A stretch of DNA of 64,000 nucleotides, taken from NCBI RefSeq assembly GCF_032490495.1, contig NZ_JAVYJB010000004.1:225958-289957 (forward strand), in the 5' to 3' direction. The notes beneath the pieces were generated by a model. That model ran no database searches and was not told the DNA's origin. It saw nothing but the letters and a program-made list of their open reading frames with translations. The position numbers and the translations under genes were made by a program. The DNA comes from Pilosibacter fragilis (GTDB lineage: Bacteria > Bacillota > Clostridia > Lachnospirales > Lachnospiraceae). Each line of letters begins with the position of its first letter. Position 1 is the first letter of the stretch. Below are positions 50,760 to 59,662 of the stretch, piece by piece.

Positions 50760-52160
50760 TCAGAAGGGAAGTTCCATCTGCTCGGTCACTTCTACAAATC
50801 CGTCCGGCGTTTTTTCACGCCCGTTGTCAGCGCCCGTTGCTGGGGCTTCCCGTTCCCAGCCCTTTTGCCTGCCGTATCCTTCAAATATCCGGGGATTGGA
50901 GAAATACTTCCATCCCGTGATACAGTGGTTCATGATGTCGTTGACTTCCCGGATTTCCCATTGCTTCGGCTCGTCAAAGGGATGGTTCAGGGCTTCCTTA
51001 AAAAGCTGCTTAGAGCATACGGCGCTGCCGGTGTAGTGGTCAAGGTATGCCTGTATCATCCCGGCCTTGGTGTCCTCCGGCATGAAATCCCGCTGGTGTT
51101 CTTTGAGGTACTGTATCATTTCGGGTGTAAAAGACAGCTTAAAATCGCCGCTTTTGTAGGTTGTCATGGCTTCCGCCCATACCTGTTCGATATAGGCTCT
51201 GGAAGCGGCTTCATCGTCCAAAATGTGTACCTCGGCCTGTTCGGGATAGACCATGACCGGCAGGAAGCGCCGGTTCCCGGAACGGTCAAGGGGCAGGAAG
51301 TCCAGCGCATTGGAAGTCCCGCCGAACACGCATTGCCGCAGCCTGTCCTCCGGGTGGGTTTCGTAGGGGATTTTATAGACCTCCTTCTGGCGGCTTAAAA
51401 ATGACTTGATTTCCTCTATGCTCTTGGCGTTGGCAGTGGCAATCATCTCCGACATTTCAATTATCCAGTGGCCTTGTAACTTCCGGTACACGTTATCATC
51501 GTCCAGCTTCCGCAAATCATCGGAAAACCACTCGTCTTTTACGGCCAGCAGCCGGAAGAAGGTGGATTTCCCGGCTCCCTGACCGCCAACCAGACAGAGC
51601 ATGACCTCAAACTTACAGCCGGGGCAGAAAGCCCGGTGGATGGCTCCCAGCAGGAACAGCCGCAGGGAATGGTAAGTGAAGTTGTCCGTGTCGGCTCCCA
51701 GAAAGTGCCGCAGGCAGTAGCGGATACGCTCTTTCCCGTCCCAGACAAGTCCGTTCAGGTAGTCCCGGATGGGATGGTAGCTGTTGGCGTCTGCGGCCAG
51801 ATCGGCGGCGTCTGCTATCTTTTTCTCGCTGGTCAGGCCGTAGGTCTTTTCCAGATACAGCCGGATATACTTCATGTCCGTGTCGGTCATGGCCTTGCTG
51901 CCGGTTCTGCGTTTCCTGCCGATGGGCTTTAGAAGGTCAATGCGCTCGGTCAGGAGATTTTTCGCAACCGCCCCGGAAAGGACGGGGTCATACTGGAACA
52001 CGGTCAGGCAGTTGTGGATACTGTTCCGCACGCCGCCTTTCTCGGTGCTTTCCAGCAGGGCTTTTACTTCCTCAACGCTCCGGGGCGGGGGTGCGGCTTC
52101 GATGGTGTCCGTCACGGCCTGCCGCAGTTCTGGCGGCAAGGTCTGCCATTCTCCGCTCAA
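50760..52160 (-). CDS. VirE-like (virulence-associated E) helicase/replication protein
   Basis: 466 aa. Walker A CLVGGQGAGKSTFFRLLAV near residue 195, WIIEMSEMIATANAKSIEEI, and sensor-like SNALDFLPLDRSGNRRFLPV. Paired with the CHC2 protein (overlap 89 bp), it likely primes and unwinds element DNA after transfer. Confidence 0.88.
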   Translation of the reverse strand: MSGEWQTLPPELRQAVTDTIEAAPPPRSVEEVKALLESTEKGGVRNSIHNCLTVFQYDPVLSGAVAKNLLTERIDLLKPIGRKRRTGSKAMTDTDMKYIRLYLEKTYGLTSEKKIADAADLAADANSYHPIRDYLNGLVWDGKERIRYCLRHFLGADTDNFTYHSLRLFLLGAIHRAFCPGCKFEVMLCLVGGQGAGKSTFFRLLAVKDEWFSDDLRKLDDDNVYRKLQGHWIIEMSEMIATANAKSIEEIKSFLSRQKEVYKIPYETHPEDRLRQCVFGGTSNALDFLPLDRSGNRRFLPVMVYPEQAEVHILDDEAASRAYIEQVWAEAMTTYKSGDFKLSFTPEMIQYLKEHQRDFMPEDTKAGMIQAYLDHYTGSAVCSKQLFKEALNHPFDEPKQWEIREVNDIMNHCITGWKYFSNPRIFEGYGRQKGWEREAPATGADNGREKTPDGFVEVTEQMELPF

Positions 52161-52716
52161 GGTTCCTCACTTCCTTTCCGTAGCTGGCAATCAGGGCAGC
52201 CCGTTCCCCTATGTCGGAGAACAGCAGCACATCCAGCAGATATTCCACATGGGATTGTTTCTGCAAGGCTTCCACGAAAAGCGGGTGCCATTCTTCCTCC
52301 GGTGTCTTGGGGGCATAGTCCCGCTTCCAGCGGCGCAGCAGATTGTGATAGTCGGACAGTACCCGGAAACAATATCGCTCCATACGCTTGAATTGCTGCT
52401 CCGGGCTTTCCTGCCGGGGCTGTGGGCGGCGGCTCCTGCTTGGCGGCTCCTTATCCTCATAGGGAATGGAGAAGTCCTGCGCCAACATGAGGGCGGCTTC
52501 CTTGGGGCTGACATTTTCCAGATGGGAAACAAAGTCAATCACATCCCCGTCTGCCTGACAGCCGAAACAATGGAAGCGCCGGTCAACCTTCATGCTGGGG
52601 TTTTTATCGTCATGGAAGGGGCAGACGCACATCCCGTTTCTTCCTACCCGGATACCGTAATGCTCGGCGGCCTGCCGGGTGGTAACAGACTGCTTCACGG
52701 CTTCAAATACGTTCAA
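52072..52716 (-). CDS. CHC2 zinc-finger primase-type protein
   Basis: 214 aa from a TTG at 52716, chosen because AGGAGG lies 9 nt before it; no ATG fits. Zinc motif CVCPFHDDKNPSMKV then FHCFGCQADGDVIDF, as in DnaG primases. The TOPRIM catalytic domain is absent, so it is a partial primase working with the VirE-like protein. Confidence 0.8.
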   Translation of the reverse strand: MNVFEAVKQSVTTRQAAEHYGIRVGRNGMCVCPFHDDKNPSMKVDRRFHCFGCQADGDVIDFVSHLENVSPKEAALMLAQDFSIPYEDKEPPSRSRRPQPRQESPEQQFKRMERYCFRVLSDYHNLLRRWKRDYAPKTPEEEWHPLFVEALQKQSHVEYLLDVLLFSDIGERAALIASYGKEVRNLERRMADLAARTAAGRDGHHRSRTPAPER

Positions 52717-52787
52717 TAGGCAAATCCTCCTGAAAATAAGAAAAGCGCCTGTCATTCTCACGGGGAAAATGGCAAGCGCCTGATTGG

Positions 52788-54380
52788 TTAAAGTTCCATA
52801 TCCTGTTTTTGCTGGCGGCGGGGCGTCTGGCGTTTCTCTGCCTGTTCCTCCCGGATACGCTGCTCCCGGCCTTTGACCGCCTGCTGGATGGACGGTTTCT
52901 TTCCCGGCTCTGCGGTCTGGCGGTACTGCTCGGATGGCAAAACCTGATTGAGCCAGTGGCGCACATCCCGCAAAATCTTTACATCCTCCTGTACGGCAGT
53001 CAGCGCTTCCGTCTTGGAAGCGATATTCTCTGAAAGCTGTGCCTGTTCCCCGGCCAGCTTCTTTGTGCTGTATTTCGCCCCATCAAGGTGAACCTTGAAA
53101 TACCGCAGGGCAGCGTTGTAGGCGTCCAGTTCCTCCTTATGGTCGGCGGCATATTTCTCCTTGGGTTTCTTCCAGCGGATAGCGGCATATTTCGCATGAA
53201 CCGGCTTGTTTGCTTCAAAGTTCCCGATATGGAAAAGCAGCCGGTCAATCTCTTTTACACGTTTCTCCATCGGCCTGATTTCCTCACGGATGGAAACAGC
53301 CTGTGCGCTGGCTTCATCCAGATAGGCGTCAAGGCTCTCCACGGTGGAGATCTCTTTCTGCCGCAGGAAGTCCAGGGATTCCATGACCTTGTTGAAATCG
53401 CCAACAGTGCCTTTCAGCTTCCCCTTGGAAGTCCAGCCGGTACGTTCCTCGCTCCGTTTATCCAGATACCGGGAAAGCAGTTCGGGGATGGTCGGCTCCT
53501 TTGCCTGTTCCAGCGCTTCCAGCAGCGCCGCCTTTTTCTCTTTCAGGCCGGACAGCCAGCCCTTTAAGCTGCGTACCATCTGCCGGATAGACTGCATGAG
53601 GGAATTGGCAGCTTTGATGTCCCGGTTCAGGTTTCCGATGTTGGTCTGTATGCCTTTCTTCTCCAACTGGCTGACCGCTGGCCCCATGTGGACGGTGGGG
53701 ATTTTATCAATCCCCTGTCGGGCATAGGAGCGAAGGTCAAGGCGCTCCGGGCTGCCGATGGCTTCCAGATAACGGTTCGCCGTATCAGCCCAGCCCTGCC
53801 GCCATATCTCGGCGTACTTCTGGTCGTTCCAGTCCACGGTGTCCTCTTTGTGGCTTTTCCATCTGCCGGACGCAAGCCGGATACGCTCGCCGTTCTCGTC
53901 AAGGTCGTAGACCTTCCGGCTTTTAGGGAGCCATTTTCCGGTTTCGTCCATCGCCCGCATGGTAAGAAGGATGTGGGCGTGGGGATTGCCGTCCCCCTTG
54001 TCATGGATGGCGAAGTCGGCAATCATGCCTTTGGAAACGAAAAACTCCCGGCAGTAGTCCCGGATAAGGTCGGCGTACTGTTCCGGGGGAAGTTCCCTCG
54101 GTATGGCAAGCACAAACCTCCGGGCAAGCTGGGAGTTCCATTGTTTCTCAATCGCTTCGGCGGCGTTCCACAAGGTATTCCGGTCTGCGTACTCCGGCGG
54201 GGCGTGGGGCGGCAGCATGATTTCGGTGTGGACGATTTCGCTTTTATGGGAATAGTATTTCTGTTTTTGGTCGTATTCGGAAAACAGCCGTTCCCCGCTC
54301 TGGTAGGCGGCAGACGCAACGGCTGACTGGCGCTTGCTGCGCTGGATGATTTTTACATCAAAGTGCGGGCATGGTGGCAT
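52788..54380 (-). CDS. MobA/MobL relaxase (MOBQ)
   Basis: 530 aa. N-terminal catalytic Tyr region SAVASAAYQSGERL and metal triad IHDKGDGNPHAHILLTMR near residue 125. The C-terminus is long, basic and coiled-coil. It nicks the element's oriT, whose best candidate is at 55741-55782. Confidence 0.92.
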   Translation of the reverse strand: MPPCPHFDVKIIQRSKRQSAVASAAYQSGERLFSEYDQKQKYYSHKSEIVHTEIMLPPHAPPEYADRNTLWNAAEAIEKQWNSQLARRFVLAIPRELPPEQYADLIRDYCREFFVSKGMIADFAIHDKGDGNPHAHILLTMRAMDETGKWLPKSRKVYDLDENGERIRLASGRWKSHKEDTVDWNDQKYAEIWRQGWADTANRYLEAIGSPERLDLRSYARQGIDKIPTVHMGPAVSQLEKKGIQTNIGNLNRDIKAANSLMQSIRQMVRSLKGWLSGLKEKKAALLEALEQAKEPTIPELLSRYLDKRSEERTGWTSKGKLKGTVGDFNKVMESLDFLRQKEISTVESLDAYLDEASAQAVSIREEIRPMEKRVKEIDRLLFHIGNFEANKPVHAKYAAIRWKKPKEKYAADHKEELDAYNAALRYFKVHLDGAKYSTKKLAGEQAQLSENIASKTEALTAVQEDVKILRDVRHWLNQVLPSEQYRQTAEPGKKPSIQQAVKGREQRIREEQAEKRQTPRRQQKQDMEL

Positions 54381-54552
54381 GACGGATTGTGACCTCCTTT
54401 CTCCCGGCGTCCGGGCAAAGAAAAAGCAGGAAACCGTTCCATGATTTCCTGCTCGGTGGTGCCGCCGGTGGGCGGCTGGTATTTAGTTTTGAAAGTTCGA
54501 GTCAGGTTGACCCGATGATGGATAGCACGATAAATGGGAAGTTATCTCTTAC

Positions 54553-54675
54553 TTAGAAAATAGTATGAAAAACCATAGGAACAATGAGAATTAAAATTGC
54601 ACCTACTACACATACAGCAATTACTTTTTGAAAACTTCGTTTTTCTTGTTCAGACATATCATTATACCATTTCAT
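54553..54675 (-). CDS. 40-residue single-helix membrane protein
   Basis: ATG at 54675 behind GAGGAGGTGC. MKWYNDMSEQEKRSFQKV, then the helix AVCVVGAILILIVPMVF. Co-oriented with and 65 bp after the XRE membrane protein. Possibly its small partner; unknown. Confidence 0.6.
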   Translation of the reverse strand: MKWYNDMSEQEKRSFQKVIAVCVVGAILILIVPMVFHTIF

Positions 54676-54739
54676 AGGCAAGCACCTCCTCAACTTCCAA
54701 TTTTTCGCTGACTCTATTTTTGCTACTTGCTACGGAACT

Positions 54740-55396
54740 TCATTCTTCTCTATTTTGATTAGGGCGTTTCTTATTACAAAGCGAACCTACCAACATACCG
54801 ATTGCAGAGATTATCGCTCCTGCTACAATCATTCCAAAGTCTGGGGCGTTCAGTTTGTTAAAAGCAATGTTGTTTGCCATTTTGAATGTACCATATTCAG
54901 CAAGCATATACATTGCGCCAAAGAAAATTGTAAATGCCCATTTTCCTTTTCCCCAGAAATTGTTTTTACCAATAACAACGGATACAATAAATGTTGTTAC
55001 AGGAAGAATAATCCAAAGAAACATCAAACTGTAACCCATAGCGTCGCTTCCGCTTGTAAAGAACCAGAACACAATCATTGCAAATGCCCAAATCAACAGA
55101 TAAGCGAGAATTGTAATAATTCTGTTTCTGTTGGCGTTGCTTTTCACAACATTTGTACTTTCTTCGAGATAATCATAATAGGTTTTCATTTTCTGTTCTC
55201 CCTTCAATAAATAGTCAAGAGAGACATCGTAGCATTCGCTCATTTTTATGACACTAATGATATCCGGGTAGGATTTTTCATTTTCCCAATTTGAAATGGT
55301 CTGGCGACTCACTCCTAATAATTCAGCAACTTGTTCTTGTGTTAGTTTTTTCTCGATTCGGGCTGCCTTGATTTTGCTTCCAATATCATGCTCCAT
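54740..55396 (-). CDS. XRE regulator with C-terminal membrane domain
   Basis: 218 aa from the ATG at 55396 (GGGAGGTG upstream). HTH at residues 5-60 (TQEQVAELLGVSRQTISNWE), then four membrane helices (TILAYLLIWAFAMIVFWFF; SLMFLWIILPVTTFIVSVVI; GMIVAGAIISAIGMLVGSL). It may sense a membrane signal such as an antimicrobial peptide. Confidence 0.85.
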   Translation of the reverse strand: MEHDIGSKIKAARIEKKLTQEQVAELLGVSRQTISNWENEKSYPDIISVIKMSECYDVSLDYLLKGEQKMKTYYDYLEESTNVVKSNANRNRIITILAYLLIWAFAMIVFWFFTSGSDAMGYSLMFLWIILPVTTFIVSVVIGKNNFWGKGKWAFTIFFGAMYMLAEYGTFKMANNIAFNKLNAPDFGMIVAGAIISAIGMLVGSLCNKKRPNQNREE

Positions 55397-55740
55397 GCCA
55401 CTGCACCTCCCTTGCACTTTTATTGTAGGAAAAACACCCTATATCGTCTACCAAATGGCTTTTACATCACTTATAATGTGTGTCAAAATTCTTTGACAAC
55501 CGCATAAAAACCTATCTGTCGTTAATTTTATTATACTATGACCAGCCTCCTTTGGGAATAGATGAATTGTAAACTTGCTGGACGGGAACAGCTTGCAGCG
55601 CAAGGTGTTTCCGAGCGGCAAGTCCACAAAGGGGTAGCTGGCGGCAGCCAGCGCAGGGGAAGTGTAGCTTCCCCTGTGATGATTGACTGGAGCCGGAACG
55701 CTGCGGGCAATCATCTGCTTTCCGCAGGAAGCCCCCGGCA

Positions 55741-55782
55741 GGGCGCAACACACTACCTTCAGGTGGTGTATAGTTGCGCCCT
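55741..55782 (+). other. Candidate oriT of the mobilizable element (RSF1010-like nic)
   Basis: ACACTACC-TTCA-GGTGGTGT (55750-55769) forms a hairpin. It is followed directly by TAGTTGCGCCCT (55771-55782), close to the RSF1010/R1162 MOBQ nic core TAAGTGCGCCCT. It lies in the gene-free stretch 55397-55823 and fits the MOBQ relaxase. Confidence 0.65.
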
Positions 55783-55823
55783 CTTTCAGAGGGGCAGTCC
55801 ACGGGCTGCGGCTCTGGAAGCAA

Positions 55824-56138
55824 TCATGGCCGTTTCCGGCCTACGTCCTCTCCCTGAAAATCGTCGTTTCCGGCGAACACTTTTTCCATAAGCTGACGGG
55901 TGCTGTCCTGCCGGAACAGCAGCTTCAAGAACAAACTGACCTGTTCATCCGTGATGGCTTCCGGGTGGGGAAGGTAGCTTTCCAACATGGCGGCTCTGGT
56001 GCAAAGCCGGTGCGTCCGTTCCTTCCGTGTCAGCGTCTTTATCTGGTGTTCCAATATCTTTTCTTCATGCTGCGCCCTCCGCAGCTTCTTTTCCGTTTTC
56101 TCTATCTCCTGATTGAGTGCTTCCAGCTTTTCATTCAT
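55824..56138 (-). CDS. DUF3847-type protein beside oriT
   Basis: 104 aa. Coiled coil (EALNQEIEKTEKKLRRAQHE) followed by THRLCTRAAMLESYLPHPEA. Found next to oriT in mobilizable elements; probably a relaxosome helper. Confidence 0.7.
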   Translation of the reverse strand: MNEKLEALNQEIEKTEKKLRRAQHEEKILEHQIKTLTRKERTHRLCTRAAMLESYLPHPEAITDEQVSLFLKLLFRQDSTRQLMEKVFAGNDDFQGEDVGRKRP

Positions 56139-56473
56139 AGGCGGCTGTCCTCCTTCTTGGGAATGAGTACATATATCTTATTGGGTTCCCCGAAGCCCTG
56201 ACGCACTCGCAGTATCAGTCCGGCGTCCTCCAATTCATTCAGGGAACGCTTCACGGTCATGGTGCTGCGGGCAAGTGCCGCCGCCAGTTCCACGATGGGG
56301 AAATGGATAAATAAAATCCCGTTGGCGTCCTCCATGCCGGACAGGAAAACAATATCCAACATCCGGGCGTACATGACCTTGGCGGTGCTGCTGATCGGGA
56401 GCCGCAGCATGGCTCTTGGCAGCGGCATACAGGGCGGCAGGGTGGTGTCTGCGGTCATAAATTCAACTTCCAT
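56135..56473 (-). CDS. Winged-helix replication or regulatory protein
   Basis: 112 aa. LPISSTAKVMYARMLDIVFL and the winged helix VELAAALARSTMTVKRSLNE resemble the N-terminal domain of RepA-type initiators. It overlaps the DUF3847 gene by 4 bp. It could start replication or control the mob genes. Confidence 0.65.
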   Translation of the reverse strand: MEVEFMTADTTLPPCMPLPRAMLRLPISSTAKVMYARMLDIVFLSGMEDANGILFIHFPIVELAAALARSTMTVKRSLNELEDAGLILRVRQGFGEPNKIYVLIPKKEDSRL

Positions 56474-56665
56474 TCAATCGGTGTCCTCCTTTACTTTTCG
56501 TTTTGAGCGTTTGGAAAGATAATGGGGGCAGTCCACAATGACCGCCCGGAAACTCTGCTTACAAGTGCGCTGGCATTTCCGGCAAAGGTCGTTGTACGTT
56601 ACCCGCCCCCGTTCATTGAGGAAGAAGGATAGTTCCAGCTTCCTCTTTTTCGGCATTCTCGGCAT
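56474..56665 (-). CDS. Small Cys-containing basic protein
   Basis: 63 aa. Zinc-knuckle-like LCRKCQRTCKQSF and DCPHYL within a very basic sequence (KRSKRKVKED). It ends one base before the winged-helix gene. Function unknown. Confidence 0.6.
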   Translation of the reverse strand: MPRMPKKRKLELSFFLNERGRVTYNDLCRKCQRTCKQSFRAVIVDCPHYLSKRSKRKVKEDTD

Positions 56666-57197
56666 GGTGCCTCCTTAAACAAAAATCCGCCCATTTCAGC
56701 CGTAACAGCCGCAATAGACGGATAGCAGATTTTAGTGTCGTGTTTCGGGGCGATTTTCAAGGGAAAAGCGGCCATAGAGCCGCCCGGAAATCCCCCGTAG
56801 TATTACGGATAGGGCAGACTATGCCCTATCGGATTGTTGTGTTTCAGTATCAATTCGGTGTTCATTTTTGCCGGTTCTCCCTGATGTCGTTCCTGCCCCT
56901 GGCTCTCACAACGGCGTTTCGCTCCCTTTGGTACGCTCGTTGCGGTCATGGTTCCTCCATTTCCTGCCGCAAGTCATTGCGCTACATCGCCGGGGAGCAT
57001 ATCCCATACAGGCCGGTCATTCGATTGGAATAATCCATCGATGAACTAAGCCCATTATGGCACATTTTTGAGCCTTCTCCCGTATATCCACAAAGTAGGA
57101 AAACCGTCCCAAAAACGAAAATTTCCACGATTGCGGAACGGGTATGGTATAATGGGATGGACGGCGGCAGCCAGCCGCAGGAAGGAGCGATGTATCT
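56666..57197. other. Gene-free divergent regulatory stretch
   Basis: 530 bp between divergent units. It holds the perfect hairpin GATAGGGCA-GACTA-TGCCCTATC (56808-56830) and the extended -10 promoter at 57145. No protein was supported on either strand. Confidence 0.5.
57145..57153 (+). promoter_or_regulatory. Extended -10 promoter of the XRE gene
   Basis: TGGTATAAT with no good -35 box, 44 bp before the ATG at 57198. Confidence 0.55.
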
Positions 57198-58019
57198 ATG
57201 AAAACCCGCATTTCCGTACAGGAACGCCTGAAAGATTTACGGGTGGAACGGGGCTTAAATCTGGAAGAACTGGCGCAGGAAACCGGCATTTCAAAATCAG
57301 CCCTCGGCAGCTATGAAAACGACAACGATGAATACAAGGAAATCAATCACGGCAGCCTGTTGAAGCTGGCAGACTTTTATCAGGTGTCCGTTGACTATCT
57401 GCTCGGCCTTACCAACAATCGGAAATATGAAAACACGCCGATAGAAGAATTACATTTGAGTGATGAAGTCGTAGAACTGCTGAAAAGTGAACGCTTCAAC
57501 AACCGGCTGCTGTGTGAGATTATCTCCCATGAAAAATTCAAGGAACTGCTGGCAGACGCAGAAATCTATGTGGACGGGATAGCAACCATGCACTTCCATG
57601 ACACAAATAGCTCACTGGCTGCTTTACGGGCTATGATACTGGAAGAACATCCCGAAGCTACGGCAGACCGGGCAATCAAAGTATTGGAAGCCTGTCAGAT
57701 AGAGGAAGAAGATTTCTTCTGCCATGTGACGCACAAAACATGGGACGTCATTCTCCACGACATACGCAAGGCGCACGAAAATGACAGCGAAAGTGCGCCG
57801 GATACCACGCCCGCCGATGAACTGATACGGGAAGTACAAAAGGCCATGCAATTGCCGGGGGACAGGGTTCAGCAATTCACGGAGATATTCTGCAAGGCGT
57901 TCCGGCTCAAATATAAGCGGCTCTCACAAGAGGAACGAAGCCTTTTGAAGAAGCTGTTCAAGAAATCCCCGCTGATAAAACAGTCTGGTATGAACTTCCG
58001 GCGCAGGCCGTGGAAATGA
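57198..58019 (+). CDS. XRE-family regulator of the mobilizable element
   Basis: 273 aa. HTH at residues 8-70 (LKDLRVERGLNLEELAQETG, SKSALGSYENDNDEY), then a large helical domain (residues 80-270) that may sense a ligand. The ATG has GGAAGGAG upstream. Likely the master repressor, divergent from the mob/replication genes. Confidence 0.88.
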   Translation: MKTRISVQERLKDLRVERGLNLEELAQETGISKSALGSYENDNDEYKEINHGSLLKLADFYQVSVDYLLGLTNNRKYENTPIEELHLSDEVVELLKSERFNNRLLCEIISHEKFKELLADAEIYVDGIATMHFHDTNSSLAALRAMILEEHPEATADRAIKVLEACQIEEEDFFCHVTHKTWDVILHDIRKAHENDSESAPDTTPADELIREVQKAMQLPGDRVQQFTEIFCKAFRLKYKRLSQEERSLLKKLFKKSPLIKQSGMNFRRRPWK

Positions 58020-58020
58020 A

Positions 58021-58063
58021 AACTGCCGTTGTGGGAATGGTTGTTCCTGCAACGGCAGCTTTG
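58021..58063. terminator. Bidirectional terminator
   Basis: CTGCCGTTG and CAACGGCAG stem between two convergent genes. T-rich on the + side (CTTTGATT). Confidence 0.75.
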
Positions 58064-58064
58064 A

Positions 58065-58829
58065 TTATATATGAATTTGGAAATCCTGAAACTTAAACAA
58101 TCCATTTCCCTGTTTGAGTTTTCCGGCTCTCTCTAATTGTGCAAATCCGGCTTCAATATCGGCTATCAAAGAAACGGGAATATCCAACTGATGGTGTCCG
58201 GGCAGAACTTTTTTTATATTGTATTTCCGTATTCGCCTTATAGATTGATAGAATAGCTTCGGGTCGGTAGTTGGGTAAAATGCGTCCAGGCTTCCCTTGT
58301 ATATCAAATCCCCGGAATACAAATAGTTTCGTTCTGGTTCGTAAAAGCAACAATGTCCGGGAGAATGTCCCAGCGTGTGAACAACTTGAATTTCCCGCCC
58401 GCCTAAATTTAGAAAATCGCCATCGTGTAAAATTCTTTGTGGGATACCTTGAAAAATCTGATAAGCGTTAATATCAAAATCTCTTGGAAAATCACAAGGA
58501 AGCCTTGTCAAATTATTCTTCACAACTTGCAATGGTATCGGAAACCTGACCGATAGCCAGTCCTTTTCCGCTTCATGTACGGCGATATTATCAAAATACT
58601 TATGCCCGCCAATGTGATCCCAATGAACATGAGTTGTAACTGTCATAACAGGCAGCTTTGTCAGAGAGTCCACAATTTTTCTGATGTTGGAAACGCCTAA
58701 ACCTGTATCAATGAGAATAGCATATTTTTCCCCACATAATAGATAACAATGTGTTTCTTCCCAGTGCTTGTATTCGCTAATAGAGAATGTATCACGGTCT
58801 ATTTGCTCAATGGTAAACCAATTATCCAT
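58065..58829 (-). CDS. Metallo-beta-lactamase-fold hydrolase
   Basis: 254 aa. Zinc motif THVHWDHIGGH near residue 68, HTLGHSPGHCCFY, SGDLIYKGSLD and PGHHQLDIP. Glyoxalase-II-like or lactonase-like; substrate unknown. GGAGGT precedes the ATG. Accessory cargo transcribed with the SnoaL-like gene and a small XRE regulator. Confidence 0.88.
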   Translation of the reverse strand: MDNWFTIEQIDRDTFSISEYKHWEETHCYLLCGEKYAILIDTGLGVSNIRKIVDSLTKLPVMTVTTHVHWDHIGGHKYFDNIAVHEAEKDWLSVRFPIPLQVVKNNLTRLPCDFPRDFDINAYQIFQGIPQRILHDGDFLNLGGREIQVVHTLGHSPGHCCFYEPERNYLYSGDLIYKGSLDAFYPTTDPKLFYQSIRRIRKYNIKKVLPGHHQLDIPVSLIADIEAGFAQLERAGKLKQGNGLFKFQDFQIHI

Positions 58830-58863
58830 TCCGTATAATTACCTCCAGCAACTGAATTTCCAG

Positions 58864-59283
58864 TTAAAACCACTTTGCATTTTCATCTCTGAAATGTGGT
58901 ATATTGCCATCTTTATAAGGGTCATACCGATTTTCGTTACAACCAAATTCTTTTAAGAGAGCAATCTTGCCATCTGGCGTCCATTCTATCAGTGACATTC
59001 CATCAAACGCTTCTACGTTACCGGCGTCCATCTTATTTTTGAAATACCATTCAACAATGGTTTGATTGCCTTTATGGAAAAATTGCTTGATGTCCCATTG
59101 CAAGACAGTTCCACGGGTATTCCATTCCTCAAACCAAAGTTTTATTTTCTTGGAGCCGTGGTACTCTGGCCCCCAACTTTCAATATATACGGCATTATCA
59201 GAAAATACATTAAATATACCCAAATCTTTTTTTGCAAGCCACATATCAAACCAAAGTCTGATAATTCTTTCTCTATTGTCCAT
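58864..59283 (-). CDS. SnoaL-like (NTF2 fold) protein
   Basis: 139 aa. RIIRLWFDMWLAKKDLGIFN, YIESWGPEYHG and EFGCNENRYDPYK match the SnoaL-like family of small ligand-binding or isomerase proteins. AT-rich compared with the transfer genes. Lies 34 bp before the metallohydrolase gene. Confidence 0.8.
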   Translation of the reverse strand: MDNRERIIRLWFDMWLAKKDLGIFNVFSDNAVYIESWGPEYHGSKKIKLWFEEWNTRGTVLQWDIKQFFHKGNQTIVEWYFKNKMDAGNVEAFDGMSLIEWTPDGKIALLKEFGCNENRYDPYKDGNIPHFRDENAKWF

Positions 59284-59301
59284 TTCGCAGCGCCTTCCTT
59301 G

Positions 59302-59526
59302 TCAATTTAATTTTTCAGCGTCTTTGTCCTGCTCTAATTCAATTACATCCAAAATGCCACAATTCAGGGCTTCGCAGATACGAACCAGCGTTTCCATGCT
59401 GATGTTTTTGCCTTTACCCATGTTGGCAATCATATTTGTGGTAAGACCGGCGGCAATCCGCAAGTCCTCTTTCCTCATGTTGCGCTCAACCAGCGTGTGC
59501 CAGAGGGGTTTATAGCTTATGTGCAT
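59302..59526 (-). CDS. Small XRE-type regulator
   Basis: 74 aa, essentially one HTH (MRKEDLRIAAGLTTNMIANM, ISMETLVRICEALNCGILDV). AGGAGGATAA precedes the ATG. First gene of the cargo unit, probably its regulator. Confidence 0.85.
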   Translation of the reverse strand: MHISYKPLWHTLVERNMRKEDLRIAAGLTTNMIANMGKGKNISMETLVRICEALNCGILDVIELEQDKDAEKLN

Positions 59527-59568
59527 TTATCCTCCTGCCTTTCTCCCGGTTTCGGGGTTCCTGTTCCC

Positions 59569-59597
59569 ATTATATCAAAATTCTTGCTAACTCACAA
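59569..59597 (-). promoter_or_regulatory. Promoter of the XRE/SnoaL/MBL unit
   Basis: On the - strand TTGTGA (59592-59597), 17 bp, TATAAT (59569-59574). Confidence 0.75.
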
Positions 59598-59662
59598 ACA
59601 TTTCTTGACACAACCGCCGGTTCCGTCTGGATTGTGCTTTTCCTTTCTTCTCTTGATTACAT

